Source: an uncultured Ilyobacter sp. (GTDB lineage: Bacteria; Fusobacteriota; Fusobacteriia; Fusobacteriales; Fusobacteriaceae). From it: a stretch of 64,000 nucleotides of DNA. Shown piece by piece: positions 43,574-54,994 of the stretch. Where the stretch lies: the NCBI RefSeq assembly GCF_963668085.1, contig NZ_OY764059.1:1860001-1924000 (forward strand), written 5' to 3'. The translations under genes and the position numbers were made by a program. The notes below the pieces were generated by a model. The model did no database searches. It was not told where the DNA came from and worked only from the letters and a program-made list of their open reading frames with translations. How positions within the stretch are numbered: the stretch's first letter is position 1; each line of letters starts with the position of its first letter.

Positions 43574-43608
43574 AAGGGAATAGAGCCTAAAACTCTATTC
43601 CCTGTATT
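43574..43608 (-). terminator. Terminator of the hrcA-grpE-dnaK operon
   Basis: Arms AGGGAATAGAG (43575-43585) and CTCTATTCCCT (43593-43603), about 30 bp after the dnaK stop, with a T-rich minus-strand tail. Confidence 0.85.
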
Positions 43609-43632
43609 CTAAGCTTTTGCTTAAATATTTGA

Positions 43633-45465
<1,833 letters not shown>

Positions 45466-45501
45466 CTAAAAAATTAATTTTAAATGTTTATCTGAAATAT
45501 A

Positions 45502-46086
45502 CTATTTTTTACACACCTTTACCATTGAAGGCCTGATTACCTTACCTTTTAATTTGTATCCTTTTTGAAGTTCTAGTATTATATCATCATTTTCATGCTC
45601 AGGACTGTCCTCAGCGATTACAGCCATATGCAGATGAGGATCAAACTTTTGTCCCTCTGTTTTTATAGCCTCTACACCCTCTTCATTCATGATCCCATGC
45701 ATCTGGCTTAGTGTCATTTCCACTCCCTTTACAAGTGAGTCAAAGTCCTTTGTTTCTGACGAAGCGGCTACCCCTCTTTCAAGGTTGTCTACAGCTTCTA
45801 TTACCTTAGCCATTACTTTTTCAGAGGCATATTTTCTTAGTTCTTCAGCTTCTTTCTCTTTTCTCTTTGTAAAGTTTTGAAAATCAGCCTGTTTTCTGAG
45901 ATACGCCTGTTTCCATTCCTCTACTTCTGCCTCTATTTTGTCTATTTTATCAGTCAATGTTTCTGCTTCTCCATTTACCTCTTCTGCATCGATTATTGTT
46001 TCGGCTTTAGAACCAGCTTCATTTTTTTCCTCTTTTTCAATTTCATCCAAAATTTCATCAGATTTCTTTTTCATCTTTTCTGCCAT
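45502..46086 (-). CDS. grpE: Nucleotide exchange factor GrpE
   Basis: This 194-residue GrpE has a long N-terminal coiled-coil region (about 35-100, with YLRKQADFQNFTKRKEKEAEE) and the C-terminal beta-wing domain ending in LQKGYKLKGKVIRPSMVKV. It releases ADP from DnaK. It starts immediately after the hrcA stop, which fixes its place in the operon. Confidence 0.96.
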   Translation of the reverse strand: MAEKMKKKSDEILDEIEKEEKNEAGSKAETIIDAEEVNGEAETLTDKIDKIEAEVEEWKQAYLRKQADFQNFTKRKEKEAEELRKYASEKVMAKVIEAVDNLERGVAASSETKDFDSLVKGVEMTLSQMHGIMNEEGVEAIKTEGQKFDPHLHMAVIAEDSPEHENDDIILELQKGYKLKGKVIRPSMVKVCKK

Positions 46087-47109
46087 CTACCTCTCCTTTT
46101 TATGCTCAATTTCTTCTATTACTTTATTCACCTCTTTAGTTACATACTTTACCAGCCCCATGGTCTTTGAATAAGCCATTCTTCTAGGACCGATAACCCC
46201 TATAACTCCCTGGGACTCACCCATTTTATAGACTGAATATACAAAACTAAAGTCCTCTAATCCTTTTATATTTAATTCATCTCCGAAAACAACGTTTACA
46301 TCTCCGTAATCATGTTCTCTCGTTTTTACCAGAATTTCAAAAATCTCTTTCATACCTTTTTTCTTATTGAAAAGTTCAAGAGTCTCTCTGGCTTCCTCTA
46401 CACTTTTATTCTGAAATATGCTAGACGCATTATTCATATAAAATTTACCCTCTATATCCTGAAAAACTTCATTTTCAAGATTGCTCAGCACCGGGTTGTC
46501 CTTTTCTAGAATAAATTCCTCAAGTTCATAGCTTTTAAGCTCACCTTTTTTCAGTTTTTCATTTAGTTCCTTAGAGACTGCAGCCACTTCTTCACGGCTT
46601 AATCCATGCTCGAGAGATATTTTTTTTGTTCTAACTGCCATGTTATCCATAACTATGACTGCCATTATCAAGTAGTCGTCTATATGAACCAACTCTACTT
46701 TTTTTATACCCTCTCTTTTTATATCTGGTTCTACCACTATTCCTGCATAGGAGGTAAGTTTCGATAGAAGAGTCGATGTCTTCTTGAGAATATCTTCGAG
46801 TTCACTTACCCTAAGCTCATAAGCCATATCGATTTTTTTTCTTTCCTCTTTGGATATCTTCTCTACCTTCAACAATTCGTGGAGATAAAACTTATATCCT
46901 TTATCAGTTGGAATCCTCCCAGAAGATGTATGTGTCTTGGCGATATATCCCATATCCTCAAGGTCTGCCATTACATTTCTTATAGTTGCTGAAGACAGCT
47001 CGATATTATATTTTTTTACTAGGGTTCTCGAGCCTATTGTATCTCCAAAGGTTAAATAATAATCAATTATGACTCCGAGTACCAGTTTTTCTCTGTCTGA
47101 AATAGCCAT
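46087..47109 (-). CDS. hrcA: Heat-inducible transcription repressor HrcA
   Basis: This 340-residue repressor binds CIRCE and is kept active by GroEL. The N-terminal winged helix reads ISDREKLVLGVIIDYYLT, then GSRTLVKKYNIELSSATIRN and VMADLEDMGYIAKTHTSSGR. GAF-like and dimerisation regions follow. The GGAGTGG site favours the ATG at 47109; an upstream GTG within the CIRCE element is unlikely to be used. It heads the hrcA-grpE-dnaK operon. Confidence 0.96.
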   Translation of the reverse strand: MAISDREKLVLGVIIDYYLTFGDTIGSRTLVKKYNIELSSATIRNVMADLEDMGYIAKTHTSSGRIPTDKGYKFYLHELLKVEKISKEERKKIDMAYELRVSELEDILKKTSTLLSKLTSYAGIVVEPDIKREGIKKVELVHIDDYLIMAVIVMDNMAVRTKKISLEHGLSREEVAAVSKELNEKLKKGELKSYELEEFILEKDNPVLSNLENEVFQDIEGKFYMNNASSIFQNKSVEEARETLELFNKKKGMKEIFEILVKTREHDYGDVNVVFGDELNIKGLEDFSFVYSVYKMGESQGVIGVIGPRRMAYSKTMGLVKYVTKEVNKVIEEIEHKKER

Positions 47110-47123
47110 ATCACCACTCCTTG

Positions 47124-47150
47124 TTAGCACTCATTTTGAAAGAGTGCTAA
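47124..47150 (-). promoter_or_regulatory. CIRCE heat-shock operator
   Basis: TTAGCACTC (47124-47132), a 9-bp spacer and GAGTGCTAA (47142-47150): the exact CIRCE consensus. HrcA bound here would repress its own operon until heat stress. Confidence 0.97.
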
Positions 47151-47161
47151 TTCACGCTAAT

Positions 47162-47191
47162 AATATAACACTTAAACTTATTTTTTGTCAA
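47162..47191 (-). promoter_or_regulatory. Promoter of hrcA-grpE-dnaK
   Basis: On the minus strand, TTGACA (47186-47191), an 18-bp spacer and TATATT (47162-47167). CIRCE lies just downstream. Confidence 0.85.
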
Positions 47192-47204
47192 GGGTTTCGG
47201 CAAA

Positions 47205-47237
47205 AAAATTAGCCACCTTTTTATTAGGTGGCTAATT
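47205..47237 (-). terminator. Terminator of the GAF-GGDEF gene
   Basis: TTAGCCACCT and its complement AGGTGGCTAA form a short hairpin with TTTTTTT on the minus strand. It overlaps the last codons of the GGDEF gene. Confidence 0.85.
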
Positions 47238-49152
47238 AATCTATTCCGTGAAAAGTAATCTTGTTTCTTCCATTTCTTTTGGCTGTGTACAAGGCTTCAT
47301 CTACCTTGACAAAGTATCTTCTGAGGTCTAAATCCCCCTCTGGGATTACTCCAAATATCCCTACACTGACTGTAAGGTGTTCTCCATCCTTGTTTATAGG
47401 TATCTGAAGTCCCTCTATTTTTTTTCTTATATTCTCCCCTAGATTGATAATTTTTTTTTCGTCGCAGCTTCTGATACCGCCTACAAATTCATCTCCTCCG
47501 TAGCGCCCTACATATCCTTCCTTAAGCTCCCTACTCAAAACTTTCGAGGCCTCTATAAGTGCATTGTCGCCGACGTGGTGTCCAAAGTTATCATTTACCT
47601 GCTTGAAATTATCAAAATCTGCAAGAATTATATATATCTTCTCATTTTTTTCTCCTGCCTCTCTCCAGTCAGCATGAAATCTTTCATAAAAATATCTTCT
47701 GTTATAAAGACCGGTGAGATGGTCTGTTACAGACAGGGTTTTCAGTATCTCATTGGCATCTTGCAATCTTTTATGCTCCATATGATTATTTACAGCTATA
47801 CTTAAAGTTGGAATAATCTCATAAAAAAGCTCTAACTCATATTCACTGAAAAAGGCTCGTCCAAAAACTTTGCAGCTAAAACACCCTACTATATTTTCAC
47901 CAAATTTCAAGGGAATATACAGCTCAGAAAAGGCTTCCTTCCTGACTACAAAATCTTTATTCTCCCTTATACACCTTGCCATATTACTCTCTTTGTTATC
48001 CCTTAGAACCTGCTCTTCCTTCAAAGCCTCTTTTTTGCCATAGGTATGGTAACTTATCACCCCATGGTTTTCATCTATCCCTATTCCTAAGGAATAAGAC
48101 CTAAGATTCTTTTCTAATATACTCTGTACCTCTACCAGCATCTCCCCTATAGTTTTTCTAGAGATAACTGTTTCTCCTATTTCCCTTACTATATTGAGTT
48201 TTTTATTTATAGAACTTAGCTTGGCCTGGGCAGCCTCCCTCTTCATAATCTCTTTAGACAGTTCATGATTTTGCTTTAGTTTTACCAAGGCAGATACTAG
48301 CATCTCCCTCGCCGTACTTATAAAGTTAAACTTTTTACTGTCTATAGAGCAGCCCTTCTTTTCACCGTCAAATATTAAGTAGCCAATTTGTTCTCTATTC
48401 TCCACAAGATACAGAATCAAATTACCGGCATCTTTTGAGTAGCTTTCCAGATCACTTATATATTTTATTTTTGAATCTAATGAAATCTTTCTTTTTACTG
48501 GAAGGTAGTTATTCTCCTCTAAGTACCTGTATTCAGTTATTTTCCCCTCTTTCCAGATTATACCCATGATGAGGCTTCCCTTGTATTTTTGGAAATCATT
48601 TAGATTTTTCACAAAATTAGAGCCGATCTCCTCTATACTTTGTGAGTCGTTAAAGTCCCTTGCCATTTTCCATAAAACTTTTACATTGCGATAATTTTCA
48701 GTGAGAAGTTTTCGCTCTATTTTTTCCATAAAAAAAAGTTTTAACACTCTTTTTGCAAAATAAAGCATCTCCCTGTTTTTATCGGTAAATGCATTTTTTC
48801 TTTTAGACTGAATAGTTAAAAACCCCACTATTTTTCCGTCAACTTCAATATCTGTAAAATACCCAGAACCCATTTTTTCATTGGTGATTATCTTGTTGCA
48901 GGAATATTTTTCCATCCAAGTTTCCATATCATCGATAATGATATCTCTTTTGCTTTTAATACACCAATTAGAAACACTTTTCTCTTTGTCTAACTCAATT
49001 GCTGAAACTTCCTTCCATTTCCCGTTCTCTATCAGATGTTTGTACTGGATCTCTCTCTTGTCTTCCCTGTATACCCCTAGACCGACAACATGGACTCCGC
49101 AGTTATTATTCAGGAGGTCATACACCTCCTTTACAACGCGTCCTTTTTCCAT
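47236..49152 (-). CDS. GAF-GGDEF diguanylate cyclase
   Basis: This 638-residue cytoplasmic protein has a first GAF-like sensor region (about residues 1-135, with NWCIKSKRDIIIDDMETWME), a second GAF-like sensor region (about 310-460), and a GGDEF domain (about 475-636). The active site is intact (GRYGGDEFVGG). No RxxD inhibitory site is seen five residues upstream, so product inhibition may be absent, unlike the enzyme at 12099. It should make cyclic di-GMP in response to a soluble signal. It is transcribed alone, upstream of hrcA but separated from it by its own terminator. Confidence 0.9.
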   Translation of the reverse strand: MEKGRVVKEVYDLLNNNCGVHVVGLGVYREDKREIQYKHLIENGKWKEVSAIELDKEKSVSNWCIKSKRDIIIDDMETWMEKYSCNKIITNEKMGSGYFTDIEVDGKIVGFLTIQSKRKNAFTDKNREMLYFAKRVLKLFFMEKIERKLLTENYRNVKVLWKMARDFNDSQSIEEIGSNFVKNLNDFQKYKGSLIMGIIWKEGKITEYRYLEENNYLPVKRKISLDSKIKYISDLESYSKDAGNLILYLVENREQIGYLIFDGEKKGCSIDSKKFNFISTAREMLVSALVKLKQNHELSKEIMKREAAQAKLSSINKKLNIVREIGETVISRKTIGEMLVEVQSILEKNLRSYSLGIGIDENHGVISYHTYGKKEALKEEQVLRDNKESNMARCIRENKDFVVRKEAFSELYIPLKFGENIVGCFSCKVFGRAFFSEYELELFYEIIPTLSIAVNNHMEHKRLQDANEILKTLSVTDHLTGLYNRRYFYERFHADWREAGEKNEKIYIILADFDNFKQVNDNFGHHVGDNALIEASKVLSRELKEGYVGRYGGDEFVGGIRSCDEKKIINLGENIRKKIEGLQIPINKDGEHLTVSVGIFGVIPEGDLDLRRYFVKVDEALYTAKRNGRNKITFHGID

Positions 49153-49228
49153 TTCTTCACCTCATACAAAATTCATTATTACTCAAACCCTACATATACT
49201 ATTATACCCAGCTTTTTAAATTCTTCAA

Positions 49229-49272
49229 AAAAAAATATAGCTTTATCCAGACTTTTGGATAAAGCTATAAAA
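49229..49272 (-). terminator. Terminator of the galactose operon
   Basis: Arms TATAGCTTTATCCA (49236-49249) and TGGATAAAGCTATA (49256-49269) with a long T-run on the minus strand, about 95 bp after the beta-galactosidase stop. Confidence 0.88.
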
Positions 49273-49363
49273 CAGTATTAAAGTGAATAATAAACTGACC
49301 CTGTAATAATGCCTAGTTTTAGATTAGTCTTATTTTTTAGAAAGATCTATAATCTCATGAAAG

Positions 49364-51313
49364 TTACAATTTTACCACTGTGCTTTCATAGGAATTTAGC
49401 TTAATATTCTCAAACTCTTTCTCCTCACTTGAATGATTCGTTATAAAAAGATACTTCTCTCCGTCAATATTTCTTGGATAAACTTCAAGGTCTTTGCTCG
49501 ACTTAACTCCCTCTATACCATTTTTAACAAGTATTTCAGAAGCTATATTTTCTAGTATCTCCTGATTTACTCCTCCACCGATATAGTAAACCTCTCCGCT
49601 TTTGTACTTATTTACCGTTACACATGCATACTCATCATAAAATTTATCCTTGTAACGATAAAGAGGAGTTGCCGTTACAGTTTTTATGATATCTCTCCAA
49701 ACAGCACATTTTCCAGAGTCAGATGATGTTTCCACCACAGACTCTATCTTTACATCCTGTCCCTCTTGAAGTGACTCTATCTCTACAACCTCTATACCTG
49801 TCATCTCTTTTACAAGACATGGAGCTGTCTTTCCAAAGTGAATGTTATTGTCTTTATCTTTTATACCGGCCCTGTAGGAAAAGACTATCGTTCCACCGGC
49901 CTCTGTAAAACTCTCTAGCTTCTCCTGAAGATCCTTGTCTATTATCTGCATAACAGGAAGAACCAAAACCTTATATTTAGAAAAATCCTTCTTCACAGAT
50001 ATGACATCTATATTTATATTCTGCTCATAAAAGGGAGAATAAAGACGTACCAGCTCATCGGTAAAATTAAACTTTTGGCTCTGCTGCTGGTAGTTCCAGG
50101 ACCAGACATTGTCAAAGTCATAGACTACTGCCACCTCTGAGTGTATAGGGGATATCACCACATTCTCATACTTAGACATATCCTCTATGAAAGATTTTAC
50201 TTCATTGTATTTTCTGCCATCTTTGTTATCGTGGTCTATTATTCCAAAGCAGAACTGCTCTGCCCCCTTTGTCATCCCTCTCCACCTGAACCATAGCATA
50301 TTCTCACATCCGTGGGCAAAGGCCTGATAAGCCCACATCTTAGCCTGATCAGGTCTAGGGAGATATCCTATCACATTGTGACCCTGAGCTCCCATGAGCT
50401 GTTCTACTATCCAGAAATTTTTATCCTGAAGTCCACGGATGAAATCTAAAGTCATTGCTATCTCTGCTGGAGATACTGGTTCCTTTAGTCCACCCCACAC
50501 TGGGTAGTTGTCGTAGGATACAAAATCAAGCTCTTTTGTATTGTCCTCATGATCATAGAACTTTTTAAAAAATCCTCCTGAGAGATTTGTTGTAACAGTC
50601 TGATGCTCGCCCTTTAACTCTCTCACAAGTCTTATCTGAGAATTTGCATAATTATTGAGAGAATAAGATCTGAATCTGGCCCAGTCCAGTTGCAGAGTTG
50701 GATTATGAGTGGTTATTGTTTTCAAGGGCACTGGTATCTCATCAAAACTATTATAAGTCTGACCCCAGAAAATTGTCCCATATGTTTCATTTAGTTTTTC
50801 TATAGTCTCGTATTTCTCCTTCAGAAAACTTCTAAATTTTTCCTGACACTGTTCACAAAAACACATGTCACTTCCCTCGTGACCAAACTCATTGTCTACC
50901 TGCCACGAGATTATACTTTTTTCATTTTTATAGTGAGATACCAGTTTTCTCACAATCTTTTCAGAATATTCCCAGTATATATCCGAGTTATAGCAATACT
51001 GTCTTCTCCCTCCGAAGCTTCTGACCATGAGATTCTCATCCTTAGATAGTATACTCGGGTACTTTTTAGCCAGCCATGCAGGAAAGGTTGCAGTAGGAGT
51101 TCCAAACATAACCTTCAGCTCATTCTTATTTAATTTCTCAATGACCATATCAAAAAATGAAAAATCATATTTACCCTCTTCTTTTTCCATGAGATGCCAT
51201 GCAAATTCACCGATTCTTACGATATTTACACCCATCTCTTTCATTCTCTTTAGGTCGCTCTCTATTAGATCTATATCCCAATGCTCAGGATAGTAATCTA
51301 CACCAAAGTACAT
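49364..51313 (-). CDS. Beta-galactosidase, glycoside hydrolase family 42
   Basis: This 649-residue GH42 enzyme hydrolyses beta-galactosides to galactose. It opens MYFGVDYYPEHWD, typical of the family. The acid/base Glu lies in SWQVDNEFGHEG (about residue 141), and the nucleophile Glu in NFWIVEQLMGAQGH (about residue 302). A four-cysteine zinc cluster is visible around CFCEQC (about 150-156). A trimerisation domain and a C-terminal beta domain follow. No signal peptide is present. It is the last gene of the galactose operon and supplies the galactose that the other enzymes process. Confidence 0.94.
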   Translation of the reverse strand: MYFGVDYYPEHWDIDLIESDLKRMKEMGVNIVRIGEFAWHLMEKEEGKYDFSFFDMVIEKLNKNELKVMFGTPTATFPAWLAKKYPSILSKDENLMVRSFGGRRQYCYNSDIYWEYSEKIVRKLVSHYKNEKSIISWQVDNEFGHEGSDMCFCEQCQEKFRSFLKEKYETIEKLNETYGTIFWGQTYNSFDEIPVPLKTITTHNPTLQLDWARFRSYSLNNYANSQIRLVRELKGEHQTVTTNLSGGFFKKFYDHEDNTKELDFVSYDNYPVWGGLKEPVSPAEIAMTLDFIRGLQDKNFWIVEQLMGAQGHNVIGYLPRPDQAKMWAYQAFAHGCENMLWFRWRGMTKGAEQFCFGIIDHDNKDGRKYNEVKSFIEDMSKYENVVISPIHSEVAVVYDFDNVWSWNYQQQSQKFNFTDELVRLYSPFYEQNINIDVISVKKDFSKYKVLVLPVMQIIDKDLQEKLESFTEAGGTIVFSYRAGIKDKDNNIHFGKTAPCLVKEMTGIEVVEIESLQEGQDVKIESVVETSSDSGKCAVWRDIIKTVTATPLYRYKDKFYDEYACVTVNKYKSGEVYYIGGGVNQEILENIASEILVKNGIEGVKSSKDLEVYPRNIDGEKYLFITNHSSEEKEFENIKLNSYESTVVKL

Positions 51314-51417
51314 AAAATACCTCCGATTTAATTTTTAGGTACATTATTTTTTTATTTAATCTAAACAACAGATGCATGATCACAGTTAAAATTAAAGTAT
51401 TGAATTTACAAACTCTG

Positions 51418-52932
51418 TTACTTATTCACACTTTCTATGAATCTTAAAAATCCTAATTTCCCCTGTTCATCTCTCTTATATACCCCTGCATCTTCTAAAA
51501 CCTTTGAAAATACAAGAGCCACTTCCTTTTTAAGGACTTCATTTACGTTGTTTCTGTCAAGTTCAGAATATTTTTCTTTTATAAGCTTTGCCCAATTAAG
51601 GTGTTTTACTATCTCTTCGTCTTTTTCTATCTCTTCTATATAATCTTCCTTCAATAGAGCTTCTCCCAGAGTTTTTAACTCTTCCTTCAGTCTTCCAGGA
51701 AGAACCGCCAACCCCATTACCTCTATAAGGCCTATATTTTCCTTTTTGATATTGTGTACTTCGCTGTGAGGGTGGAATATTCCTAGAGGATGCTCTTCGC
51801 TTGTCCTGTTGTTTCTGAGGACAAGGTCTAGCTCAAAGTATTCTCCCCTTCTTCTGGCTATAGGGGTTACTGTATTATGAGGCTCATCTGTCTTTGCGAA
51901 GATGCCTAGGCTTTCGTCTGTATAAGCCCTCCATTTTTCTAGTATCTCATCCCCAAGCTCAGACAACTCAGCTCGGTCTTTTGATCTTATCCTTATTACT
52001 GACATAGGCCACTTCACTATCCCGGCTCCTACTCCAGGATATTTATCAAAATTCACCTTGGTCTCCACAGGTGCTTTTGCCATTGCAAACTCATAATTAC
52101 CACCTTGAAAATGATCATGAGTCAGTATCGATCCTCCCACTATTGGAAGGTCTGCATTAGAACCTATAAAATAGTGAGGAAATTTTTCCGTAAATTCAAG
52201 AAGCATATCAAAACTTTTCTTAGATATCTTCATTGGAACATGCTCACCTGAAAATATTATGCTGTGCTCATTATAGTAAACATATGGTGAATACTGAAGA
52301 TACCACTGCTCATTTCTGAGCTCTAAAGGTATTATTCTATGAGTCTGTCTAGCTGGATGATTTATTCTCCCGGCATAGCCGGCATTTTCTTTACACAGAA
52401 GACATTTTGGATACGAGCTCTGCTTCATATTCCGAGCTGCGGCTATGGCTTTGGGGTCTTTTTCAGGTTTAGACAGATTTATTGTAATCTCGAGTTCTCC
52501 GTATTCCGTATAGGCATACCAATGGAGGTTCTTTGCCACACTCTCTGTCCTTATATAGTTAGAAGCCTTAGACAATTTATAATAATATTCGGTAGAAGCT
52601 TTTATCCCCTCTTTTTCAGCCAGACTATAAAATTTATCCACGACTTCTGACTGCCTCGGCATAAGACATGCCATTATTTTTGTATCTAAAAGTTCTCTAT
52701 AGGTAACTGTATTTTCCTCTAGTACTTTATTTTCATAAGCCCAGTCCAAAATCTCATCCAAAATTTCAGTAGGCGTATCTAAATCTTCATCTTTTATTAT
52801 CACCGCTTCAAACTCACTCAGGCCCAAAATATCCAAAATAAGGTTTCTGGCTACGAGCACATCCCATTTTCCCAGAAGGCCCTTTTTCAGACCGTAATTT
52901 ATAAGTCTTTCTATCTGAACATTTATATTCAT
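51418..52932 (-). CDS. galT: UDP-glucose-hexose-1-phosphate uridylyltransferase (GalT type 2)
   Basis: This 504-residue enzyme exchanges uridylyl groups between UDP-glucose and galactose-1-phosphate in the Leloir pathway. The length and the HPH-type active site (LGIFHPHSEVHNI, about residue 385) mark the long type found in Firmicutes and relatives, unlike the short HIT-type enzyme of Escherichia coli. The ATG at 52932 is favoured over a GTG one codon earlier, since CGGAGG lies nine bases before it. It sits 104 bp before the GH42 gene and 18 bp after galE. Confidence 0.93.
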   Translation of the reverse strand: MNINVQIERLINYGLKKGLLGKWDVLVARNLILDILGLSEFEAVIIKDEDLDTPTEILDEILDWAYENKVLEENTVTYRELLDTKIMACLMPRQSEVVDKFYSLAEKEGIKASTEYYYKLSKASNYIRTESVAKNLHWYAYTEYGELEITINLSKPEKDPKAIAAARNMKQSSYPKCLLCKENAGYAGRINHPARQTHRIIPLELRNEQWYLQYSPYVYYNEHSIIFSGEHVPMKISKKSFDMLLEFTEKFPHYFIGSNADLPIVGGSILTHDHFQGGNYEFAMAKAPVETKVNFDKYPGVGAGIVKWPMSVIRIRSKDRAELSELGDEILEKWRAYTDESLGIFAKTDEPHNTVTPIARRRGEYFELDLVLRNNRTSEEHPLGIFHPHSEVHNIKKENIGLIEVMGLAVLPGRLKEELKTLGEALLKEDYIEEIEKDEEIVKHLNWAKLIKEKYSELDRNNVNEVLKKEVALVFSKVLEDAGVYKRDEQGKLGFLRFIESVNK

Positions 52933-52950
52933 CACCGGTTCCTCCGAATT

Positions 52951-53940
52951 TTAATTTTCATAACCTTCTGGATTGTTTTTATGCCATTTCCAGGCAGACT
53001 CTATTATCTTTTCCAGGCTGTCATGCTGAGGTTTCCACCCGAGTTCCTTCATAGCCTTTTCCGAGCTAGCCACAAGTTTTGCCGGGTCTCCTGCTCTTCT
53101 TGGCGCAACCTCTGAAGGGATAGGGTGACCTGTAACCTTTCTACTTGTCTCTATGACCTCTTTTACAGTGAATCCATTTCCATTTCCGAGGTTATAGATG
53201 CTGCTTTTCCCTCCGCTTTTAAGTTTCTCAATAGCCAAAATATGGGCATCCACAAGGTCCATTACATGAATATAGTCCCTTATACAGGTTCCGTCATGGG
53301 TATCATAGTCCTCTCCATACATGAAAATCTTATCTCTTTTCCCTAGAGCCACCTGAAGCACCAATGGGATCAGATGAGTCTCAGGACTGTGGTCTTCCCC
53401 TATACATCCAGACTCATGAGCCCCGGCCACATTAAAGTACCTAAGAACAATATGATTTATCCCATAGGCATTTTCACACCACTTGAGCATTTTTTCCACT
53501 GCCAGCTTACTCTCCCCGTAAGGATTAGTCGGCTCCGTCTTGTCTGTTTCAAGAATTGGTATATTTTCAGGTTCTCCATAGGTAGCGGCAGTAGATGAAA
53601 AGACTATCTTGTCCACCCCAAATTTTTTCATGGTCTTTAGCAGACAGAGACTTCCGTAAACGTTGTTCTCATAATATTTTATCGGTTTTTCTACACTCTC
53701 CCCTACCAGAGAATAAGCTGCAAAGTGCATTACAGCATGAATTTCATTTTCCTGAAAAACCTTATCCATGAACTTTTCGTCTGCCAGATCCCCTATACAA
53801 AGTTTTACCTCTTCAGGTACAGCGTCCTTATGCCCTGTATATAAATTATCTAAAACTACTACCTCTTCCCCTTTTTCCAAAAGTCTAGCTACTGCGTGAC
53901 TCCCTATATATCCTGCTCCTCCACAAACTAATACTGCCAT
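52951..53940 (-). CDS. galE: UDP-glucose 4-epimerase
   Basis: This 329-residue short-chain dehydrogenase-fold epimerase interconverts UDP-galactose and UDP-glucose with bound NAD. It has the dinucleotide motif VCGGAGYIGSHAV (about residues 4-16) and the catalytic YGESKLAVEK (Tyr-x-x-x-Lys, about 141-150), preceded by FSSTAATYG with the conserved serine. It lies 10 bp after galM and 18 bp before galT. Confidence 0.96.
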   Translation of the reverse strand: MAVLVCGGAGYIGSHAVARLLEKGEEVVVLDNLYTGHKDAVPEEVKLCIGDLADEKFMDKVFQENEIHAVMHFAAYSLVGESVEKPIKYYENNVYGSLCLLKTMKKFGVDKIVFSSTAATYGEPENIPILETDKTEPTNPYGESKLAVEKMLKWCENAYGINHIVLRYFNVAGAHESGCIGEDHSPETHLIPLVLQVALGKRDKIFMYGEDYDTHDGTCIRDYIHVMDLVDAHILAIEKLKSGGKSSIYNLGNGNGFTVKEVIETSRKVTGHPIPSEVAPRRAGDPAKLVASSEKAMKELGWKPQHDSLEKIIESAWKWHKNNPEGYEN

Positions 53941-53950
53941 TTTTACCCTC

Positions 53951-54991
53951 CTATTTTATAAAAAATTTCCATCTGTTTTTCGAACTATAAGGTCTCTCTG
54001 GTGAATATAATTCCAGAGGGAAAACCCCTATATTTATCGCATCTGGATAGTCCTGAGTCTCAAGGCAGATCCCCATGTTATTTTCAGCTTTTTTATTTCC
54101 AGCTAGTTCCGGAGTATCTTTTAGATAATTTCCAGAATAAAAAACAACTATCTTTTGATCTGTCTCAACCTCTAGAGTTCTTCCTGTTTCCTGAGAAAAT
54201 AGGCTTATCTTGGGATTATCCGAGTTTAGAATAAATGGATGGTCATATCCCTTGGCGATCTTTATGTTGTAATCATTATCCCTCTCAGACAAACCATCTT
54301 CTATCGCCTTGCCCTCTCTAAAATCAAAGTTTGTATCTTTCACATATATCTTTTGACCTGTTGGAAGGGTCTCCTCATCTACCTCGCAGATAAAGTCAGA
54401 ATTTATCTTGAGAATCTGTTTTTCTCCACCTGATTTTATATTTCCAGAAAGATTGAAGTAACTGTGGTTCGTAAGGTTTATTATAGTCTCTCTGTCAGGT
54501 TTAGCCTTATATTCAATCTCTAGAGAGTTGTCCTCTGTGACAGAGTACCTAACTTCAAATTCCACATTACCAGGAAACCCGCTTTCTAGATGCTTGCTCT
54601 TATATGAAAGTATTATACCATTTTCTGTTTTTTGGGCATCCCATAATTTTTTACTCAGCCCGTCTAGTCCCCCGTGAAGGTTATTTTCTCCGTTGTTTTT
54701 ATCTAGTTCATATTTAGTCTCACCAAGAACAAAACTGCCCTTAGATATCCTTCCTGCAGTCCTTCCAACTATTGCTCCTAGATAGGCTGGATTTTCCAGA
54801 TATGGCTCTAGCTTATCATAAGCTAAAACTATGTTTTCAAAGTTTCCATTTCTGTCTGGTGTGAATATCTCAGTTATTATGGCCCCATAGTTTATAATTC
54901 CAACCTTAAATCCTTTGGAATTTTCTATCGTATACTTATATACTTTGTCTCCACAGGGCATGACTCCAAACTGATTTTTTTTTATTTCCAT
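53951..54991 (-). CDS. galM: Aldose 1-epimerase (galactose mutarotase)
   Basis: This 346-residue galactose mutarotase converts beta- to alpha-galactose, the form that galK uses. The catalytic base region is NNLHGGLDGLSKK (about residues 97-109), the histidine region NLTNHSYFNLSG (about 171-182), with RTAGRISKG near 76. It is packed 3 bp from the end of galK and 10 bp from galE. Confidence 0.93.
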   Translation of the reverse strand: MEIKKNQFGVMPCGDKVYKYTIENSKGFKVGIINYGAIITEIFTPDRNGNFENIVLAYDKLEPYLENPAYLGAIVGRTAGRISKGSFVLGETKYELDKNNGENNLHGGLDGLSKKLWDAQKTENGIILSYKSKHLESGFPGNVEFEVRYSVTEDNSLEIEYKAKPDRETIINLTNHSYFNLSGNIKSGGEKQILKINSDFICEVDEETLPTGQKIYVKDTNFDFREGKAIEDGLSERDNDYNIKIAKGYDHPFILNSDNPKISLFSQETGRTLEVETDQKIVVFYSGNYLKDTPELAGNKKAENNMGICLETQDYPDAINIGVFPLELYSPERPYSSKNRWKFFIK

Positions 54992-54994
54992 AGT

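Noticed and set aside
47110-47130. N-terminal extension of HrcA
   Set aside because: The GTG lies inside the CIRCE element, and a good ribosome site serves the ATG at 47109.
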